A stretch of 64,000 nt of DNA from Coprobacillaceae bacterium UN01-12pH3A (GTDB lineage Bacteria > Bacillota_I > Bacilli_A > Erysipelotrichales > Coprobacillaceae), in the NCBI GenBank assembly GCA_027676805.1, contig JAQENU010000007.1, positions 97,849-161,848 on the forward strand. The letters are read 5' to 3'. A program made the position numbers and the translations under genes. Under the pieces are notes generated by a model that was not told the DNA's origin, did not search any database, and was given only the letters and a program-made list of their open reading frames with translations. Each line of letters opens with the position of its first letter. Positions within the stretch are counted from its first letter, which is position 1. Below, in pieces: positions 28,624 to 37,405 of this stretch.

Positions 28624-29093
28624 TGGCAGAAATTATTATTACCAGTCAAAAAAAGCTCGTTGCTCATCATAAAGATGAACATGAGCCTTATGAATATTAT
28701 AAATATGAGGTAACCCCAAGAAAAGATTTTTCACAGGCATATATCTGTTTTTATGAAATACCACCACAAAAATATAATTACCCGATTCATTATCATGATT
28801 TTAATACCGAAGCTTTTTATATCATCAGCGGGGAAGGATTATTAATTACCGAAGATGGTACTTCTCCGATCAAAGCCGGAGATATCGTAGTTTGTCCTTC
28901 CGGTAAAGAAGGAGGACATCAGTTATTCAACAGTTCATCTTCTCAGAATCTTACCTATGTTGATTTTGACACAACACACTCTCCCGATGTTATACATTAT
29001 CCTCATTCTCAGAAAATCGGGATTATTCAACATAATGTTTCTAGCCAATTTTATAAAGAAGAAGATCAAGCTGATTATTACGAAGGTGAATAA
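28623..29093 (+). CDS. Cupin domain protein
   Basis: This single-domain beta-barrel protein has 156 aa. The first cupin motif is seen as PIHYHDFNTEAFYIISGEG, with the His-x-His and Glu ligands, and the second as GDIVVCPSG...GGHQLFN with the late His. It probably binds a metal, though the substrate is unknown. The start overlaps the previous stop (TAATG). Confidence 0.85.
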   Translation: MAEIIITSQKKLVAHHKDEHEPYEYYKYEVTPRKDFSQAYICFYEIPPQKYNYPIHYHDFNTEAFYIISGEGLLITEDGTSPIKAGDIVVCPSGKEGGHQLFNSSSSQNLTYVDFDTTHSPDVIHYPHSQKIGIIQHNVSSQFYKEEDQADYYEGE

Positions 29094-29094
29094 A

Positions 29095-29145
29095 AAAAAC
29101 TTAGTCAAAAATTCTCTAATAATAAGAGAGTTCTGCTAAGTTTTT
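29095..29145. terminator. Nested bidirectional terminator
   Basis: The outer stem AAAAACTTAG/CTAAGTTTTT encloses a smaller TCTCT/AGAGA hairpin. It serves the cupin gene on one strand and queT on the other. Confidence 0.75.
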
Positions 29146-29617
29146 ATTTTGTGATAAAATCCATAAATTTCTTGTTTTTAGATAGAGAGCCAAACAAGAC
29201 AGCACCAATTAATAAAACTGCCAGTTCTCCAATCCATACATAAATCGCATTCATAATAAATGGAATTCCAAACGCTAAATGTAATTCAAACCCAATGATT
29301 CCACCTGTAATCAATGCTCCTACAAATGCAGCTAAATATTTATTTTTCATTTTATACATGGCAATGCAGACCAAAAAAGTACTGAATGTTCCAAAAACCA
29401 TATCGAACCATCCTAGAGTAGAAGGAATATTCGCAATAAAACATCCAATAATTAGACCCGGTATATATTTCTTATTATAAAAAGCGAGAAAAACGATAAT
29501 CTCTGATAATCTAAATTGAATTTCAGAATAGGCTAGTGGTGCAATTGCAAGTGTAAAAACTGTATAAATACAAGCTATAATCGCATTTTGAGCAATTAAT
29601 TTCGTATTAAATCTCAA
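29144..29617 (-). CDS. queT: QueT family preQ1 transporter (ECF S component)
   Basis: This 157-aa membrane protein has about five hydrophobic helices. QueT proteins are substrate-binding subunits of energy-coupling factor importers and are linked to queuosine precursor uptake. The EIQFRLSEIIVFLAF stretch near residue 35 is characteristic. The start is a TTG at 29617, 8 bases after AAGGGG. With tgt, queA and queH in the same window it supports a preQ1 salvage route. The ECF energising subunits are not in the window. Confidence 0.88.
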   Translation of the reverse strand: MRFNTKLIAQNAIIACIYTVFTLAIAPLAYSEIQFRLSEIIVFLAFYNKKYIPGLIIGCFIANIPSTLGWFDMVFGTFSTFLVCIAMYKMKNKYLAAFVGALITGGIIGFELHLAFGIPFIMNAIYVWIGELAVLLIGAVLFGSLSKNKKFMDFITK

Positions 29618-29678
29618 TCGATTCGCCCCTTTCAGTTTTTTGTTTTCACTTGTATGTCACCTCATTGAAAACATAATT

Positions 29679-29707
29679 ATTCTAGCGATTTCTTTTTCTT
29701 TTGTCAA
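29679..29707 (-). promoter_or_regulatory. Promoter of queT
   Basis: TTGACA (29707-29702) and TAGAAT (29684-29679) are separated by 17 bases. The leader that follows holds a TTTTCA/TGAAAA stem and an AAAAAACTG tail near the ribosome binding site. Confidence 0.75.
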
Positions 29708-29732
29708 TAAAAAGCAGCTATCAAATAGCTAC
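29708..29732 (-). terminator. Terminator of the lactonase gene
   Basis: The stem GTAGCTAT/ATAGCTGC is followed by TTTTTATT on the minus strand. Confidence 0.8.
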
Positions 29733-30739
29733 TTACATACACAAACAGGTTCCGGAATAGAGAGTTGTTGATCTAGGCGGATCAATTCATCATTCCCGAT
29801 TTCCAATACTTCTAAACGGTTATCATTTTGACTTGCAACGACTAAATATTTTCCAATCACATTAAAATCACGGGGATTTTCTCCCACCTCATAAAAGCCA
29901 ATCAAACCGATTTTACCTGTATCTCCACTTATTTTATACATAGCAATAGAATTATGTCCACGGTTTGATACAAACAAATACTTTTCATCTTCACTCATGC
30001 GGATAGCGGCAGCTGAGCTTGCTTTATTAAACCCATGAGGCAGACAGGAAATTTTTTGTCTTAAAATAATACCGTCACTGCCACAGTCAAACACCATAAT
30101 GTTATTAGCAATTTCATTCACTAAATAGGCATGTTCTCCGTTTCCTGAAAAAATCATATGACGAGGTCCGCTGCCTGGCAATACATTAATAGTAAGATCT
30201 TCGTTTTCTACAATCTTTCCTTCCTCATAATGATACAGTACGATTTTATCACTGCCTAGGTCTACACTATATAAGTACTTTTTCTCTGGTGTAATTCCTA
30301 CATAATGAGGATGCGGCTGTGTTTGGCGTTTAAATAAATCCGGACCCATCCCACGATGATACACAACACATGTTTTTTCTACTACTTTATGGTCTTCTAA
30401 TCGATAAGCTACGGTTGTCCCAATATGGTAGTTAGCCGCATAAATATAGTTTTGATTTGGATCTAAACAAAGATGTGTATATGATCGCCCATGAGAACTA
30501 CAATGGCTCAGTTCCTTTAAAGTATCTCCCACTACTTCAAAGCTGCCTATTCCTCCTCCATTAGGTTTTTTAGTCGCATTTTTATATGCAACATATAAAT
30601 ACTGATCTTCTTTTATCATATACGAAGCAAAATCCATTGTTTCAATTTTATTTTTTAATTCTAACTGTCCTGCCTCATCAATGCTGCAAGCATAAATACC
30701 TTTTTGCTTACCATAGCTTCCTACGTAAAATGTTGTCAT
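29729..30739 (-). CDS. Lactonase-family seven-bladed beta-propeller (6-phosphogluconolactonase type)
   Basis: A 336-aa protein of the YbhE/YkgB family. It starts MTTFYVGSYGKQKGIYAC. Family motifs include SSHGRSYTHLCLDPNQNYIYAANYH, PHPHYVGITPEKKYLYSVDLGSDKI and SGPRHMIFSGNGEHAYLVNE, each one propeller blade. Members hydrolyse 6-phosphogluconolactone, but distant members may act on other lactones. The ATG is preceded by AGGGGGG. There is no signal peptide. Confidence 0.88.
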   Translation of the reverse strand: MTTFYVGSYGKQKGIYACSIDEAGQLELKNKIETMDFASYMIKEDQYLYVAYKNATKKPNGGGIGSFEVVGDTLKELSHCSSHGRSYTHLCLDPNQNYIYAANYHIGTTVAYRLEDHKVVEKTCVVYHRGMGPDLFKRQTQPHPHYVGITPEKKYLYSVDLGSDKIVLYHYEEGKIVENEDLTINVLPGSGPRHMIFSGNGEHAYLVNEIANNIMVFDCGSDGIILRQKISCLPHGFNKASSAAAIRMSEDEKYLFVSNRGHNSIAMYKISGDTGKIGLIGFYEVGENPRDFNVIGKYLVVASQNDNRLEVLEIGNDELIRLDQQLSIPEPVCVCK

Positions 30740-30797
30740 TGTTTTCCCCCCTTGCTACTATAATTATATCAATTTATCCTTTAAAAAGATAACTATT

Positions 30798-32333
30798 TTA
30801 AAATTTATAAACAGGAATTGCCTGTCCATCACAGCGCGGGTCACAGCCTCCTTCTAAATGGTCATTAAATATTTGGATAATTTCACTTGCTCCGCTAGCA
30901 CTATATTTGGGAATCAAGACGATATCATGTCCCATTTTTTTGAGTCCTTCCACTATTTCCTCGGAAATATTTTCCTCTATTTCTATCTGGTGTTTTCCAT
31001 TTTTATAATTTGCACGCCATTTAATAGAATCTACAGTCTCAAAAACATTTTTCTTTTCATCGATTAAATTGCTCACCATCTGCATATTCCACATAACCTG
31101 ATAATCCCCTCCAGGGGTATTTCCAACATATTTTAACTTCCCTTGATCAAAGATCATCCAGGTATTTAATGTGTGAACAGCTTTCTTTCGTGTTTCAATA
31201 CAGTTTGGATGCCCAAGTCGCGTGTTTAATCCAACTCCTGCACGATTATTTAAAAGGATTCCAGTCCCATCAACAACCTCCATACTTCCCCAAGTACCGG
31301 CAATACTTAAAATAAACGAACAGGCGTTTCCCCATTGATCTACTACTACAAAAGAAGTGGTATGCCCATTATTTTGTACATAGGGATCATCAATCTCATT
31401 ATTCGCCTTGTTTAAATCAATGTGAAGAGCTAATTCCTTTGAACGTTGTTCGGATAATTCTTCTTCAATATTATTTAAAGTAATTTCACGATGATGAAAA
31501 GCTAATTTTTTTGCTTCGATTTGCACATGAAGTTTTTGTGTCGGAGTTAATGCTTCCATACTAATTTGATTTAAGATTGCAAGTTCCTGCAAATGAACAT
31601 ATCCTTGAGATACGGGCGGTGTCTGGAAAACATCATATCCACGATAATTAGTTTTTATTGGTTCAACAATCTCACATTTATATTGACTAAAATCATCTAA
31701 TTCAAAATATCCACCATGTGCCTTACTGTAATGTACGATCCTTTTAGCAAGCTTTCCTTTATAAAAACCGTCGTTTCCATGCTTATTTAAATATTCTAAG
31801 CTCTTTGCATAATCCTCATTGACAATTTTATCTTTTGACGTCTTAGGTAACCCATTATTTAGATACAAATTTGCGGCATTATATTTTTTTAATTCCGTAA
31901 GGTCTGTATTCATATGTCTTTCCACTTTACTCGGAACATAAATACCTTCTCGCGCATATTTGATCGCATCTGCTGACAGCTCTTCAAATGGCTGTGTTCC
32001 CCATTGATCTAAAGCAGTAAACAATACACTGACACATCCCGGAACTGTGACCGAAGTCATGCCATGCTGTTGTATCGGTGTTTTAATATCATAGCGTTTT
32101 GGTATTTCTCCACTTCCGTTGACTGCATAGAGTTTCTTTGTTTGTTTATGGTAATACAACATAAAAGCATCACCACCAATACCGCACATATCCGGCAAAA
32201 CAACACCGGCACTTAAAGCCATTGCAATGCTGGCATCAATAGCATTTCCTCCATTACGCAATACTTTTATTCCGGTTTCACTAATCAGCCAATGTGCCGA
32301 TGAAACCATCCCATTTTTTCCCGTGACTAGCAT
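30798..32333 (-). CDS. Gamma-glutamyltransferase family protein
   Basis: This Ntn-hydrolase precursor of 511 aa splits itself before a catalytic Thr. The site is visible in NGHTTSFVVVDQWGNACSF. The N-terminal motif MVSSAHWLISETGIKVLRNGGNAIDASIA and PDMCGIGGDAF are typical, as is the GGDYQVMWNMQM segment. No signal peptide is seen, so it is probably a cytosolic YwrD-like enzyme acting on gamma-glutamyl compounds. I chose the ATG at 32333 (AGGAGG, 9 nt) over a TTG two codons earlier. Confidence 0.9.
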   Translation of the reverse strand: MLVTGKNGMVSSAHWLISETGIKVLRNGGNAIDASIAMALSAGVVLPDMCGIGGDAFMLYYHKQTKKLYAVNGSGEIPKRYDIKTPIQQHGMTSVTVPGCVSVLFTALDQWGTQPFEELSADAIKYAREGIYVPSKVERHMNTDLTELKKYNAANLYLNNGLPKTSKDKIVNEDYAKSLEYLNKHGNDGFYKGKLAKRIVHYSKAHGGYFELDDFSQYKCEIVEPIKTNYRGYDVFQTPPVSQGYVHLQELAILNQISMEALTPTQKLHVQIEAKKLAFHHREITLNNIEEELSEQRSKELALHIDLNKANNEIDDPYVQNNGHTTSFVVVDQWGNACSFILSIAGTWGSMEVVDGTGILLNNRAGVGLNTRLGHPNCIETRKKAVHTLNTWMIFDQGKLKYVGNTPGGDYQVMWNMQMVSNLIDEKKNVFETVDSIKWRANYKNGKHQIEIEENISEEIVEGLKKMGHDIVLIPKYSASGASEIIQIFNDHLEGGCDPRCDGQAIPVYKF

Positions 32334-32420
32334 TCCCAATATCCTCCTTTAAAGTTCTATTTTATTATACTATTGTATTTTTCTATCTATATTGTTTTTC
32401 AGAATTTGAACTTAAGGATA

Positions 32421-32458
32421 AAAAATAATGCCTAAAGGATTTTCCTTTAAGCATTATT
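32421..32458 (-). terminator. Terminator of carB
   Basis: A long stem AATAATGC.TAAAGGA/TCCTTTAGGCATTATT with one mismatch is followed by T's on the minus strand. Confidence 0.85.
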
Positions 32459-32462
32459 GAAT

Positions 32463-35400
32463 TTATTTGATTGATAAATGATATTCCTGTAATGATTTTA
32501 CTTCATGACTGCCATGAATTTTCATTTCCATGATACCTTCTAATGAAGCTTTTGCTGCAGCAATATTTGTTACATAAGGTATTCTCATTTTAATAGCATT
32601 TTTACGAATATAACTATCATCATCTGCACTTTGTTTTCCATGCGGAGTATTGATAATCATCGCTAATTCTCCATTTGTTAACGCATCCATAATATTTGGT
32701 CTGCCTTCATGGATCTTCTTGATTTTTTCAACCGGGATTCCATTTTTAGAGATTAGATCATAAGTATGTCCTGTAGCAACTAATGTAAATCCTGCATCAT
32801 AATATCCTTTTGCAAGATCAACTACTTGCGGTTTGTCTAAATCATTAACGCTGATCAGAATTTTCCCTTCAGTTGGCAAGATTGTCTTAGCCCCTTCTGC
32901 GGCTTTGTAGTAAGCTGCACCGTATGATCCGCCTAATCCTAATACCTCACCCGTTGATCTCATTTCTGGTCCTAAGATTGGGTCTACTTCCGGGAACATA
33001 TTGAATGGGAATACTGCCTGTTTTACACCGATATGTGGTATCTTTTTCTCTTTTAATTCTGGTACCGGAGAAACTCTGCCTGTTAATTCTCTAGTGATAA
33101 TGTCAGTAGCAATTCTTACCATGTTGATATTGCATACCTTAGATACTAACGGTACGGTTCTTGATGCTCTTGGATTTGCTTCTAACACATAAACTTTATC
33201 GTCTGCAATCGCATATTGCATGTTCATTAATCCACGAACATCCATTTCTTTTGCAATCTTCTTTGTATATTCTTTAATGGTTTCTAAATGACGCATTGGA
33301 ATATGTTTAGACGGCAAGATACACGCTGAATCCCCAGAATGAATTCCGGCTAATTCAATATGTTCCATAACTGCCGGAACAAATACGTTTTCTCCATCGC
33401 TGATAGCATCTGCTTCACATTCCATGGCATTGTTTAAGAAACGGTCAATCAATATCGGACGGTCAGGTGTAACCCCTACAGCCGCTTTCATATATTGAGT
33501 TAAGCTTTCATCATCATACACAACTTCCATTCCACGTCCGCCTAATACATAAGATGGTCTTACCATTAATGGATAATGAATTCTTTTCGCGATTTCCAAA
33601 GCTTCATCAACGTTTACTGCCATTCCTGATTCTGGCATTGGAATTTCAAGTTTTTCCATCATTGCATTAAATAAATCACGATCTTCTGCCATATCGATCG
33701 TTTCAGGAGTTGTTCCTAAAATATTAACCCCATTTTCTTTCAGCTGAGCTGCTAAATTAAGTGGTGTTTGTCCCCCAAACTGAGCAATAACTCCTACCGG
33801 TTTTTCATTGTCATGAATACTTAATACATCTTCTAATGTTAATGGTTCAAAATATAAACGATCTGATGTATCATAGTCGGTTGAAACTGTTTCTGGGTTA
33901 CAGTTAACAATAATTGTTTCAAATCCCAGTTTCTTTAAAGCTAATGTCGCATGAACACAGCAATAGTCAAATTCAATTCCCTGACCTATTCTGTTTGGTC
34001 CACCGCCTAAGATCATTACTTTTTGTTTTCCATGATGAATATGACTTTCATCTGCACTATTATATGTAGAATAATAATAAGAACTGTCTTTTGTTCCGCT
34101 TACATGAACCGGAAGCCATGCCTGCTTAATATCATTAGATAATCTTTCATTTCTGATTTCTTCTTCTTTAACATCTAAAATTTGGCTCAAATATTTATCT
34201 GAGAAACCATCCTGCTTTGCCTGTTTTAATACATCTACAGGTAAAGATTTTCCTTTATAAGCTTTGATTGCTTCTTCTTCCTCTACTAATTCTTTCATTT
34301 GTTCAATGAAATAATGCTTAATTTGAGTTAATTCAAATAATTCTTCAACAGTAGCACCTTTTCTTAAGGCTTCATACATAATAAATTGTCTTTCGCTTGT
34401 CGGAGTAGCTAACATCTGTAATAGTTCTTCTTTAGATAAGTCGTTGAAATCTTTTGCATAACCTAACCCATATCTTCCGATTTCTAATGAACGAATTGCT
34501 TTTTGGAAAGCTTCTTTGTATGTTTTACCAATACTCATTACTTCCCCAACAGCTTTCATTTGTGTTCCTAGCTTATCTTCTGCACCTTTGAATTTTTCAA
34601 AAGCCCATCTTGCAAACTTAATAACCACATATTCACCATCTGGCACATATTTATCTAAAGTCCCATATTTTCCACATGGAATATCTTCTAATGTTAAACC
34701 TGCTGCCAACATAGCAGAGATTAAAGCAATTGGGAAGCCTGTTGCTTTTGATGCCAATGCACTTGAACGTGAAGTTCTTGGATTAATTTCAATAACTACA
34801 ATACGATCAGTAACTGGATCATGTGCAAACTGAACATTTGTTCCCCCAATAACACCGATTGATTCAACGATTCTAAATGCTTGATCTTTTAAACGATCCT
34901 GTACTTCTTGAGAAATCGTCAGCATTGGTGCACTACAGAATGAATCTCCGGTATGAACTCCTAATGGATCGATATTTTCAATGAAACATACTGTAATCAT
35001 ATTATTGTTGGCATCTCTTACTACTTCTACCTCTAATTCTTCCCATCCTAAGATAGATTCTTCAATCAAACATTGGTGAACTAAGCTAGCCTGTAATCCA
35101 CGAGATACAACTGTTTTCAATTCTTCAACATTGTAAACGAGTCCGCCTCCGGCTCCCCCCATTGTATACGCAGGTCTAACAACAACCGGATACCCTAATG
35201 TTTCAGCAATGGCTAATGCTTCATCAACAGTATTAGCAACTTCGCTTCTTGCCATTTCAATATGTAATTCGTTCATCGCCTTTTTAAATTCCAAACGATC
35301 TTCGCCTCTTTCGATAGCATCAACTTGTACTCCTAATACTTGTACATTGTATTTTTCCAGTACACCTGCTTCATTTAATTCTGAACAGAGGTTCAACGCG

Positions 35401-35681
35401 GATTGTCCACCTAAGTTTGGCAGCAATGCATCGGGTCTTTCTTTTTCAATAATTTGGGTTACCCTTTCCAAATTTAAAGGCTCAATATACGTTACATCGG
35501 CAATCTCAGGATCTGTCATGATCGTTGCAGGATTTGAATTAACTAAAACGATCTTATAACCTAAGCTTCTTAAAGCTTTACAAGCTTGTGTACCTGAATA
35601 ATCAAACTCACAGGCCTGTCCAATAATAATCGGTCCTGAACCAATAACTAATACGGTATTAATGTCTTCTCTCTTTGGCAT
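32463..35681 (-). CDS. carB: Carbamoyl-phosphate synthase large subunit
   Basis: CarB (1072 aa) makes carbamoyl phosphate from bicarbonate, ammonia and two ATP for pyrimidine and arginine synthesis. Both ATP-grasp halves are present: VLVIGSGPIIIGQACEFDYSG near residue 10 and MILGGGPNRIGQGIEFDYCC near 560. An MGS-like allosteric domain is at the C-terminus. GGAGG precedes the ATG. No carA, encoding the glutaminase subunit, is adjacent. The leader upstream contains a short reading frame and a terminator. Confidence 0.97.
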   Translation of the reverse strand: MPKREDINTVLVIGSGPIIIGQACEFDYSGTQACKALRSLGYKIVLVNSNPATIMTDPEIADVTYIEPLNLERVTQIIEKERPDALLPNLGGQSALNLCSELNEAGVLEKYNVQVLGVQVDAIERGEDRLEFKKAMNELHIEMARSEVANTVDEALAIAETLGYPVVVRPAYTMGGAGGGLVYNVEELKTVVSRGLQASLVHQCLIEESILGWEELEVEVVRDANNNMITVCFIENIDPLGVHTGDSFCSAPMLTISQEVQDRLKDQAFRIVESIGVIGGTNVQFAHDPVTDRIVVIEINPRTSRSSALASKATGFPIALISAMLAAGLTLEDIPCGKYGTLDKYVPDGEYVVIKFARWAFEKFKGAEDKLGTQMKAVGEVMSIGKTYKEAFQKAIRSLEIGRYGLGYAKDFNDLSKEELLQMLATPTSERQFIMYEALRKGATVEELFELTQIKHYFIEQMKELVEEEEAIKAYKGKSLPVDVLKQAKQDGFSDKYLSQILDVKEEEIRNERLSNDIKQAWLPVHVSGTKDSSYYYSTYNSADESHIHHGKQKVMILGGGPNRIGQGIEFDYCCVHATLALKKLGFETIIVNCNPETVSTDYDTSDRLYFEPLTLEDVLSIHDNEKPVGVIAQFGGQTPLNLAAQLKENGVNILGTTPETIDMAEDRDLFNAMMEKLEIPMPESGMAVNVDEALEIAKRIHYPLMVRPSYVLGGRGMEVVYDDESLTQYMKAAVGVTPDRPILIDRFLNNAMECEADAISDGENVFVPAVMEHIELAGIHSGDSACILPSKHIPMRHLETIKEYTKKIAKEMDVRGLMNMQYAIADDKVYVLEANPRASRTVPLVSKVCNINMVRIATDIITRELTGRVSPVPELKEKKIPHIGVKQAVFPFNMFPEVDPILGPEMRSTGEVLGLGGSYGAAYYKAAEGAKTILPTEGKILISVNDLDKPQVVDLAKGYYDAGFTLVATGHTYDLISKNGIPVEKIKKIHEGRPNIMDALTNGELAMIINTPHGKQSADDDSYIRKNAIKMRIPYVTNIAAAKASLEGIMEMKIHGSHEVKSLQEYHLSIK

Positions 35682-35713
35682 AATTTGTCCTCCATTTTCT
35701 TATATTTAATTCA

Positions 35714-35743
35714 CAAAAAAACATATCAAATAAAATGATATGT
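35714..35743 (-). terminator. Attenuator-like terminator in the carB leader
   Basis: The perfect 8-bp stem ACATATCA/TGATATGT is followed by seven T's on the minus strand. It lies between a leader reading frame and the carB ribosome binding site. Confidence 0.8.
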
Positions 35744-35755
35744 CTATAAAATGAA

Positions 35756-35827
35756 CTATAAAAAATGAGGAAAACAGCAGTGTTTTTTTAAATTAAATGC
35801 TGATGCATGATCTAATAAATACTTCAT
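35756..35827 (-). CDS. Leader peptide upstream of carB (23 aa)
   Basis: The short frame MKYLLDHASAFNLKKHC... ends in a TAG just before the attenuator-like terminator. AAAGGA lies 9 bases upstream of the ATG. The segment AATGAGGA at the start of this leader is complementary to TCCTCATT near its end, so translation could change the fold. It is not rich in arginine. I infer a regulatory role from position. Confidence 0.5.
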   Translation of the reverse strand: MKYLLDHASAFNLKKHCCFPHFL

Positions 35828-35855
35828 TCTCCTCATTCCTTTCTTATTCTTATAC

Positions 35856-35884
35856 ATTATAGTAGAATTGTACCAAATATGCAA
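35856..35884 (-). promoter_or_regulatory. Promoter of carB
   Basis: TTGCAT (35884-35879) and TATAAT (35861-35856) are separated by 17 bases. The transcript would carry a leader of about 165 bases. Confidence 0.75.
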
Positions 35885-35918
35885 CAATAAATTAAAGAAA
35901 AGTCACGATCCATTAAAA

Positions 35919-35937
35919 AAGCAGGAATCCCTGCTTA
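35919..35937 (-). terminator. Terminator of the threonine deaminase gene
   Basis: The stem AAGCAGG/CCTGCTT with a 4-base loop is followed by T's on the minus strand. Confidence 0.8.
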
Positions 35938-37143
35938 ATCTTGATTTACTGTCTTAATTTCCAATCCATTCTCTTTAAATCCATCAATAATCTGCTTAAT
36001 ATGTTTTTCACCATTCGTTTCACATGTCACACGCAATTCCACTTCGGAGAAACGAGGAAGATTAATGAACTGATTATGTTCAAGACTAATCACATTAGCA
36101 TTTAAAGATGCCAATAAATTAGAAACTTTTGCTAATTGTCCTGGAATATCGGGTAATTCCACAGTAAAAGTGAAAATTCTGCCTCTGGCTACTAAACCTT
36201 TATTGATCATTGAAGATATGTTCTTCACATCGATATTTCCGCCGCTGATCAAACAAACGACTTTTTTATTTTTAACGTTAAGCTTCTTTAACGCAGCTAG
36301 TGAAAGAATTCCTGAGTTTTCCGCAATTAATTTATGCTTTTCAATTAGAACTAGAAAAGCTTTCATTAAATCATAATCCGATACTGTCACAATTTCATCA
36401 ACGTATTCTCGGATATATTGAAAAGGAATATCCCCTATTCTTTTTACAGCTGTCCCATCCGCTATTGTCACTGCATCTTTTAAAGTAACAACCTCATCCT
36501 GTTCAATTGCCGCTAATGCACTAGCCGCCCCATCTGGTTCTACCCCTATAATTTTCACATTGGGATTCATTTGTTTTGCTGCACAGGCAATACCCGAAAT
36601 TAATCCGCCTCCGCCTACTGGAACTAAAATAATATCGGTCTCTGGTAATTCCTCTAGAATTTCCAAAGCAATAGTACCTTGCCCCTCAATAACATCCTCA
36701 TCATCAAAAGGATGAACAAAGGTATAACCGTATTCTTTTTGTAACTCACAAGCCTTTCCATAAGCTTCGTCATATACTTCTCCATGCAATACAACATTAG
36801 CTCCATGTGAAGTCGTAGCTTCGACCTTAATCAATGGAGTATGGGCCGGCATGACAATCGTCGCTTCCACATTTGCCTGATGCGCTGCATAGGCAACCCC
36901 TTGGGCATGATTTCCCGCAGAAGATGCAATTAATCCCTTTTTCTTAAGGTCCGGATCCATTTTCGAGATTTTATTATATGCTCCCCTTAGTTTAAAAGAT
37001 CCTGTACGCTGCAAGTTTTCTGGTTTAATATATACTTCATTATCACTTTCATTAGAAAACGGTTCACTATAAATTAATGATGTCTTGACAAGAACCGGAT
37101 CTAATCTATTTTTTGCTTCCTTAAAATTATCTAATTTAAGCAT
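35935..37143 (-). CDS. ilvA: Threonine ammonia-lyase with C-terminal ACT domain
   Basis: This PLP enzyme turns threonine into 2-oxobutyrate and ammonia. The PLP lysine is in RTGSFKLRGAYNK. SAGNHAQGVAYAA and the phosphate-binding GGGGLISGIA are typical. The last 75 residues form one ACT regulatory domain (TFTVELPDIPGQLAKVSNLL). The 402-aa form with a single ACT domain matches the tdcB/ilvA group of Firmicutes, so its role may be catabolic or biosynthetic. No other branched-chain genes are adjacent. Confidence 0.92.
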   Translation of the reverse strand: MLKLDNFKEAKNRLDPVLVKTSLIYSEPFSNESDNEVYIKPENLQRTGSFKLRGAYNKISKMDPDLKKKGLIASSAGNHAQGVAYAAHQANVEATIVMPAHTPLIKVEATTSHGANVVLHGEVYDEAYGKACELQKEYGYTFVHPFDDEDVIEGQGTIALEILEELPETDIILVPVGGGGLISGIACAAKQMNPNVKIIGVEPDGAASALAAIEQDEVVTLKDAVTIADGTAVKRIGDIPFQYIREYVDEIVTVSDYDLMKAFLVLIEKHKLIAENSGILSLAALKKLNVKNKKVVCLISGGNIDVKNISSMINKGLVARGRIFTFTVELPDIPGQLAKVSNLLASLNANVISLEHNQFINLPRFSEVELRVTCETNGEKHIKQIIDGFKENGLEIKTVNQD

Positions 37144-37190
37144 AAGATATCCCCCTCATTTTTTAATAGTATAGCACAATACCTTTATTA

Positions 37191-37224
37191 AAAAAAGAGT
37201 CTAAAATCCATTGATTCAGACTCT
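37191..37224 (-). terminator. Terminator of the HAD/DUF4250 pair
   Basis: The stem AGAGTCT/AGACTCT with extra AT pairing in the loop is followed by seven T's on the minus strand. Confidence 0.8.
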
Positions 37225-37405
37225 ATTTTGCTTTGATTTGATTGATTTCTTCCTGATATTCATACCCATTATCCATTAAGATACCCAGAATTTCTTCATA
37301 ACTTTCATTTTTTGTTTCGATGATAGTTTCTAACGACATATCATCATCTCTTAGCATCATATTCAACATGCTGACTAAAATATTAATATCTCTAGGCAAA
37401 CTCAT
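37223..37405 (-). CDS. DUF4250 family protein
   Basis: This small acidic protein (60 aa) of unknown function starts MSLPRDINILVSMLNMMLRD and ends NGYEYQEEINQIKAK, like DUF4250 members in Clostridia. The ATG overlaps the stop of the HAD gene, so they are co-translated. No enzymatic motif is seen. Confidence 0.8.
   Translation of the reverse strand: MSLPRDINILVSMLNMMLRDDDMSLETIIETKNESYEEILGILMDNGYEYQEEINQIKAK

Noticed and set aside
29618..29680. Classical preQ1-I riboswitch before queT
   Set aside because: The A-rich tail is present, but the loop that should pair with CTG or CTA is missing. Reported only as a possible variant.
33001..35559. Open frames opposite carB (for example 34516-34833 and 35209-35559)
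   Set aside because: These are shadow frames of a conserved 1072-aa gene, with no signals of their own.
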